Origin: Methanothrix harundinacea
GTDB taxonomy: Archaea > Halobacteriota > Methanosarcinia > Methanotrichales > Methanotrichaceae
Assembly: GCA_002502785.1 (NCBI GenBank)
Contig: DAQG01000062.1
Location: 1-52,798, forward strand
DNA: 52,798 bases
Direction: 5' to 3'
Shown here: piece after piece, positions 49,623-52,798 of the stretch
How positions within the stretch are numbered: the first letter of the stretch is position 1
Layout of the letters: the number at the start of each line of letters is the position of its first letter
The notes under the pieces: model-generated
What the model was told of the DNA's origin: nothing
Database searches by the model: none
What the model saw: the letters and a program-made list of their open reading frames with translations, nothing else
Position numbers and translations under genes: made by a program

Positions 49623-51004
49623 CGACCTTGAGAGAAGAGAACAGAGGGCGGGCGCGGAAGATGGGGCTGATATTCTTCCCGGCCTTCGACTGGGCGATAA
49701 CCCCCACCCACCCGGAGAGGGAGGAGAGGCTCCTTTACACCAAAGACCAGATCTTCGAGGAGGGTCTTATGGACCTGCCCGAGGTCGAGGAGTACAAGCC
49801 GCGCCTCGCGGAGCTGAAAGACATCGCAAGGGTCCACTTCTGCATACCGTCCGTCGAGTCCCTCGTCACCGAAGCCCACCTGATCGCCGCAGGGTCCACC
49901 CTCGTCCTCGCCGACGCCTACATGAAAAAAGATATCACCAACGCCTTCGCCCTCGTCAGGCCGCCGGGCCACCACTCCATGAGGGTCGCCCACGGGAACC
50001 GCGGCTTTTGCAACGTCAACAACGAGGCGATAATGGTCGAGTACATCCGCCGAAAGTACGGCATTCGGCGGGTAGCGATCATCGATACCGACGTCCACCA
50101 CGGCGACGGGACCCAGGAGATCTTCTACCACGACCCCGACGTCCTCTTCATATCCTTCCACCAGGACGGAAGAACCCTCTATCCTGGGTCTGGGTTCGTC
50201 GACGAGCAGGGCGGGCCCAAGGCCATCGGAAGAACGATCAACATACCCCTGCCACCCGAGACCCCCGACGAGGGGATCCTTTACGTCCTCGAAGAGCTGG
50301 TCCTCCCGATCCTGAAGGATTTCCGGCCCCAGCTGGTCGTCAACTCTGCGGGCCAGGACAACCACTACACCGACCCCCTCGCAAACATGCGGTTTTCGGC
50401 ACAGGGGTACGCGAAGCTGAATGAGATGCTGGCGCCGGACATCGCGGTCCTTGAGGGCGGCTACGCCATCGAGACGGCTCTCCCCTACGTCGACTGTGGG
50501 ATCATCCTCGCCATGGCCGGCCTCGACTACTCGAACGTGAGGGAGCCGGACTTCGTTCCCGGAAAGTTCACGATGTCGAGGACGATGGAGGCGAATATCG
50601 TGGGGACGGTCGAGTACCTCCAGGGTATCTGGGAGGCAAGAGACGAGCTTACGGAGACGGCCGTAGAGAGGGCGGGACCCTTCTTCCGCAGGCGAAAGAA
50701 CATCTTCTACGATACCGACGGCATCCAGGAGAAGCAGACCGAGTCTGTCAAAATGTGTCCCGACAAAAGCTGCCCAGGCTACATGACGATAGACACCGAC
50801 GCCGTCAGAGGCTACGGGATGTCTGATAGCGGGTTTGGCGTCTTCGTGCCGCTATTCGCCTGCAAGCGTTGCCGGGAGGAGGCAAGAGAAGAGTACGAGG
50901 CCCACAAGACCGATTCCAGGTACAACTACGTCTATTTCCAGGACAAGAACTCGGATAACTTCCGGCTCTACAGCACCAGGATGCACAACGAGCGGGTCTA
51001 TTGA
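49619..51004 (+). CDS. Histone deacetylase/acetylpolyamine amidohydrolase family protein
   Basis: 461 aa from ATG 49619, overlapping the hydantoinase gene stop. The zinc amidohydrolase is complete: LVRPPGHHSM with the tandem catalytic His, IDTDVHHGDGTQEIFYHD with the zinc Asp and His, and NSAGQDNHYTDPLA with the second Asp. The family removes acyl groups from lysine or polyamines. Residues ~340-461 form an extra C-terminal domain with Cys380-x4-Cys385 and Cys415-x2-Cys418, a putative zinc ribbon not usual in the family. The substrate is unknown. Confidence 0.88.
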   Translation: MTTLREENRGRARKMGLIFFPAFDWAITPTHPEREERLLYTKDQIFEEGLMDLPEVEEYKPRLAELKDIARVHFCIPSVESLVTEAHLIAAGSTLVLADAYMKKDITNAFALVRPPGHHSMRVAHGNRGFCNVNNEAIMVEYIRRKYGIRRVAIIDTDVHHGDGTQEIFYHDPDVLFISFHQDGRTLYPGSGFVDEQGGPKAIGRTINIPLPPETPDEGILYVLEELVLPILKDFRPQLVVNSAGQDNHYTDPLANMRFSAQGYAKLNEMLAPDIAVLEGGYAIETALPYVDCGIILAMAGLDYSNVREPDFVPGKFTMSRTMEANIVGTVEYLQGIWEARDELTETAVERAGPFFRRRKNIFYDTDGIQEKQTESVKMCPDKSCPGYMTIDTDAVRGYGMSDSGFGVFVPLFACKRCREEAREEYEAHKTDSRYNYVYFQDKNSDNFRLYSTRMHNERVY

Positions 51005-51226
51005 AGTAGAGAAGTAGAGGTAGTGGGAGAAAGCCCGGCCAGTTGGGGGGGATGAGGCAGGGACCGCGGGCGGCGGGGCCGGATTCGTCGCCTTCGTCTC
51101 CTTATGCCAACCTCCGATGTTTAAGGCCGCGATGCTCAAGGCTGCGATGTTTGAGGTGGACCGCCAGACGATCGGGAGTCCAAAAGTTCTTTAATGCGTG
51201 AAGCTAAAAGATACCAACAGATCAGC

Positions 51227-51499
51227 ATGGCGAAATTACCAGGCGAACCAGGAAAAGTCTCCATGAAGTTCAGCTCAGAGAAGGGCTTCAATGAGTTCAA
51301 ACAGAAGTTCTCCCTGACCAACCCCGATGCAGCAGCTTTTCTGAGAGAACTTGCCCAGGAGATTGAAGCAGGAGGCGAAATAGAGATAGACCACGATGAC
51401 GTCTCCGTTTCCGTCAATCCCGAGTCTCCGATCAAGCTCGAAGTAGAGTTGGAGGGAGACGAGCTCGAGATTGAGATAAAACTCAAAGCAAAATCGTGA
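51227..51499 (+). CDS. Amphi-Trp domain protein
   Basis: 90 aa from ATG 51227; the alternative ATG at 51194 would add eleven residues. The small amphi-Trp fold is suggested by VSMKFSSEKGFNEFKQKFSL, then AAAFLRELAQEIEAGGEIEI and the terminal beta strands KLEVELEGDELEIEIKLK. Function of the family is unknown, but it is common in archaea. It overlaps the following gene if that one uses GTG at 51496. Confidence 0.8.
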   Translation: MAKLPGEPGKVSMKFSSEKGFNEFKQKFSLTNPDAAAFLRELAQEIEAGGEIEIDHDDVSVSVNPESPIKLEVELEGDELEIEIKLKAKS

Positions 51500-52017
51500 T
51501 TGGTAATCAAGATATGAATGGACGAAGCGGAGAGATAAGGGAGATTCGGATCGCTTCTTGGTGGCGGAGGCTCGGAGCCTGGCTGATCGACATAATCCTT
51601 GTGGGGCTGCTCTGGGATATTCTAGCGACGATAGCAGGCATCGCTGGACCATTTCAGATATTCTGCTTTGGTCCCCTACACGGCCCATTCTTCCACCACT
51701 GGTTCGTAGACATCGGGCCCGACGACGGTCTCGTCCTGTTTGTTTACTGGACGCTCCTGGAGGGGTATCGGGGCCAGTCCTTGGGGAAGATGGCCCTTGG
51801 CCTGAAGGTGACCGACAGGAGGGGCGATGAGATCGACCTTCCCAAGGCCGCCATCGAGAGCTTCGGCAAGGCCTTCCTCCTGCCCCTGGACTATCTCATC
51901 GGCTGGATTGCCATGCCGGGGTCGGGCCAGAGGCTATTCAACCGCCTCTCGGAGACGATCGTCGTGATGGTCGACGATTCAGCGCCGGAGGGCGTCCGTT
52001 ACGTGAGGCCGGAGTAG
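51496..52017 (+). CDS. RDD family membrane protein
   Basis: 173 aa if read from GTG at 51496, which overlaps the previous stop (GTGA); ATG at 51514 is the alternative. Neither has a clear ribosome-binding site. The RDD start is ASWWRRLGAWLIDIILVGL with its conserved Arg and Asp. Two or three hydrophobic segments follow, along with the family stretch GYRGQSLGKMALGLKVTDRRG. RDD proteins occur in many membranes without firm function; some act in ion exchange. Confidence 0.88.
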   Translation: MIGNQDMNGRSGEIREIRIASWWRRLGAWLIDIILVGLLWDILATIAGIAGPFQIFCFGPLHGPFFHHWFVDIGPDDGLVLFVYWTLLEGYRGQSLGKMALGLKVTDRRGDEIDLPKAAIESFGKAFLLPLDYLIGWIAMPGSGQRLFNRLSETIVVMVDDSAPEGVRYVRPE

Positions 52018-52065
52018 CGGGCATATTTTTTGCACCACAGCCCTTGATCTCATCTCGCCCACCTC

Positions 52066-52485
52066 TCAGCCCAGGTTCTTCTCGATCCAGGCCTCGATCG
52101 CGTCCCACGCGTCCCAGAAGGCCTGGAGCCGCTCCTCTTCGGTCCCAGCGGCGGCTGCGGGATCGGGGAAGCTCTGGTGGACCCTCTCGCCCCCGCTGGG
52201 GAAGAAGGGGCAGGACTCTTTCACCCAGTCTCAGACCGTCACCACCAGGTCGAACTCGACACCCCGAAGCTCGTTCAGGCTCTTGGACCGCTGGTCCGAG
52301 ATGTCCACGCCCCGCTCCGCCATCGCCCTGATGGCGAGGGGGTTCTCTTCCGTCGGGAGGGTTCCGGCGCAGAACACCTCGTAACGATCGCCGTGCAGGT
52401 GGCGCAGAAGCCCCTCAGTCATCTGGGATCGGGCCGAGTTGTTGGTGCAGACGAAGAGGACGCGGGTTTTGGTGATGGGGGACAT
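52066..52485 (-). pseudogene. arsC: ArsC-type low-MW arsenate reductase/phosphatase with TGA at the second catalytic Cys
   Basis: From ATG 52485 the frame has the P-loop VCTNNSARSQMTEG, with the first nucleophile in CTNNSARS. It continues with GVDISDQRSKSLNEL and FDLVVTV. At codon 85 (52233-52231) it meets TGA, then goes on in frame with DWVKESCPFFPSGGERVHQS to a second stop at 52066. In thioredoxin-coupled ArsC the pattern is V-C-x6-C: here TGA sits exactly at the first of those cysteines, seven residues before the second. One C-to-A change (TGC to TGA) would do this. A selenocysteine is formally possible but this lineage is not known to have the machinery. Confidence 0.75.
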
Positions 52486-52500
52486 GATTTTTATCGAATA

Positions 52501-52521
52501 CCCCGCAGCTCTGCTGCGGGG
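52501..52521. repeat. Palindrome resembling an IS200/IS605 end
   Basis: CCCCGCAG and CTGCGGGG form a perfect 8-bp stem with a 5-base loop. The hairpin lies between ATCGAATA and ATGGGAGG, in the 5' flank of arsC. Hairpins of this type mark the ends of IS200/IS605 elements in many archaea, but no transposase is in the window. It could also be the terminator of a gene beyond the right edge. Confidence 0.4.
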
Positions 52522-52798
52522 ATGGGAGGATAAACGTCCTAACAAGTGTTTCTGATATGCGTATTAATGATAGAGGATTTCGATTTACTCGTTGCGATAG
52601 CGCGATTTGAGCCCAAATCCAATAATTAGCATCATCTTTGCGCTCAACCGTACCAAATCTTCTTATTTTACTCTCATTTTTCATTAATTTTAGATAGCAT
52701 CCGCTATCTTCAGATTACCTTTGCCTTTTTTAGTGTGTATAGCTGATACAGATTATACGATATAGCTACAACTATAATTTTGCCATAAACCCTTTTCA
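52522..52798. other. AT-rich right edge
   Basis: The composition switches abruptly from the GC-rich arsC to AT-rich sequence after the palindrome. A minus-strand frame starting at ATG 52684 (KIRRFGTVERKDDANYWIW at its N-terminus) runs through the palindrome, but I do not recognise it. It may be the start of a truncated acquired gene or part of an insertion element continuing beyond the window. Confidence 0.35.

Noticed and set aside
49358..50365. 335-codon minus-strand frame across the hydantoinase and deacetylase genes
   Set aside because: It spans the junction of two well-supported coupled genes and has no homology.

Overview
The window reads as a chromosome segment of a GC-rich methanogenic euryarchaeon, most like Methanothrix (Methanosaeta/Methanocrinis). 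The evidence is an archaeal MfnA tyrosine/aspartate decarboxylase, an archaeal-type RNase P RNA behind a TATA box, AglJ-type S-layer glycosylation, a sulfide-dependent Thi4, a UbiD protein of the archaeal mevalonate-pathway type, FtsZ, and the archaeal families DUF99, UPF0146 and DUF1614. The genus is inferred from gene content only.

Layout. 0-5 kb: mfnA, ppsA (with a decayed copy of the ppsA 5' end just upstream) and moeA. 5-11 kb: a secreted protein, then a tight three-gene formate dehydrogenase operon (FdhF-like catalytic subunit plus sulfhydrogenase/sulfite-reductase-type beta and gamma subunits). 10.7-15 kb, minus strand: a bile-acid/sodium-symporter-family transporter, aglJ, a phosphomannomutase and an RlmE/FtsJ methyltransferase with TRAM domain. 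15-20.5 kb: small secreted proteins, an OFA-type MFS transporter, the RNase P RNA and DUF99. 20.5-30.5 kb: housekeeping genes (Mrp/NBP35, DUF1614, UbiD, FtsZ, Thi4, UPF0146, a Ca2+-type P-ATPase), interrupted by a probably acquired DUF1254 lipoprotein with its own promoter and terminator.

30.5-46 kb is an accessory region. It begins with a 1234-residue AT-rich SIR2-domain protein of the kind found in anti-phage systems. RelB/RelE-like and MntA/HepT toxin-antitoxin modules follow, then a truncated heme-catalase start in front of an intact katG, a decayed second mntA copy, an AT-rich TPR protein, a TrmO-like/methyltransferase fusion, another methyltransferase and two tandem metal-chelate-type binding proteins. 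Several genes here carry single lesions: hepT, the TrmO fusion, the second methyltransferase and the second binding protein are frameshifted. The pattern fits genomic decay or uncorrected sequence errors, and only raw reads can decide.

46-52.8 kb: a tiny membrane protein, a FAS1 (fasciclin) secreted protein, a translationally coupled hydantoinase-A/histone-deacetylase-like pair, an amphi-Trp protein, an RDD membrane protein and an ArsC-like phosphatase/arsenate reductase. The arsC reading frame has a TGA exactly where the second catalytic cysteine belongs. The window ends with a palindrome resembling an IS200/IS605 end and AT-rich sequence.

No tRNA, 16S/23S/5S rRNA or CRISPR array was seen.
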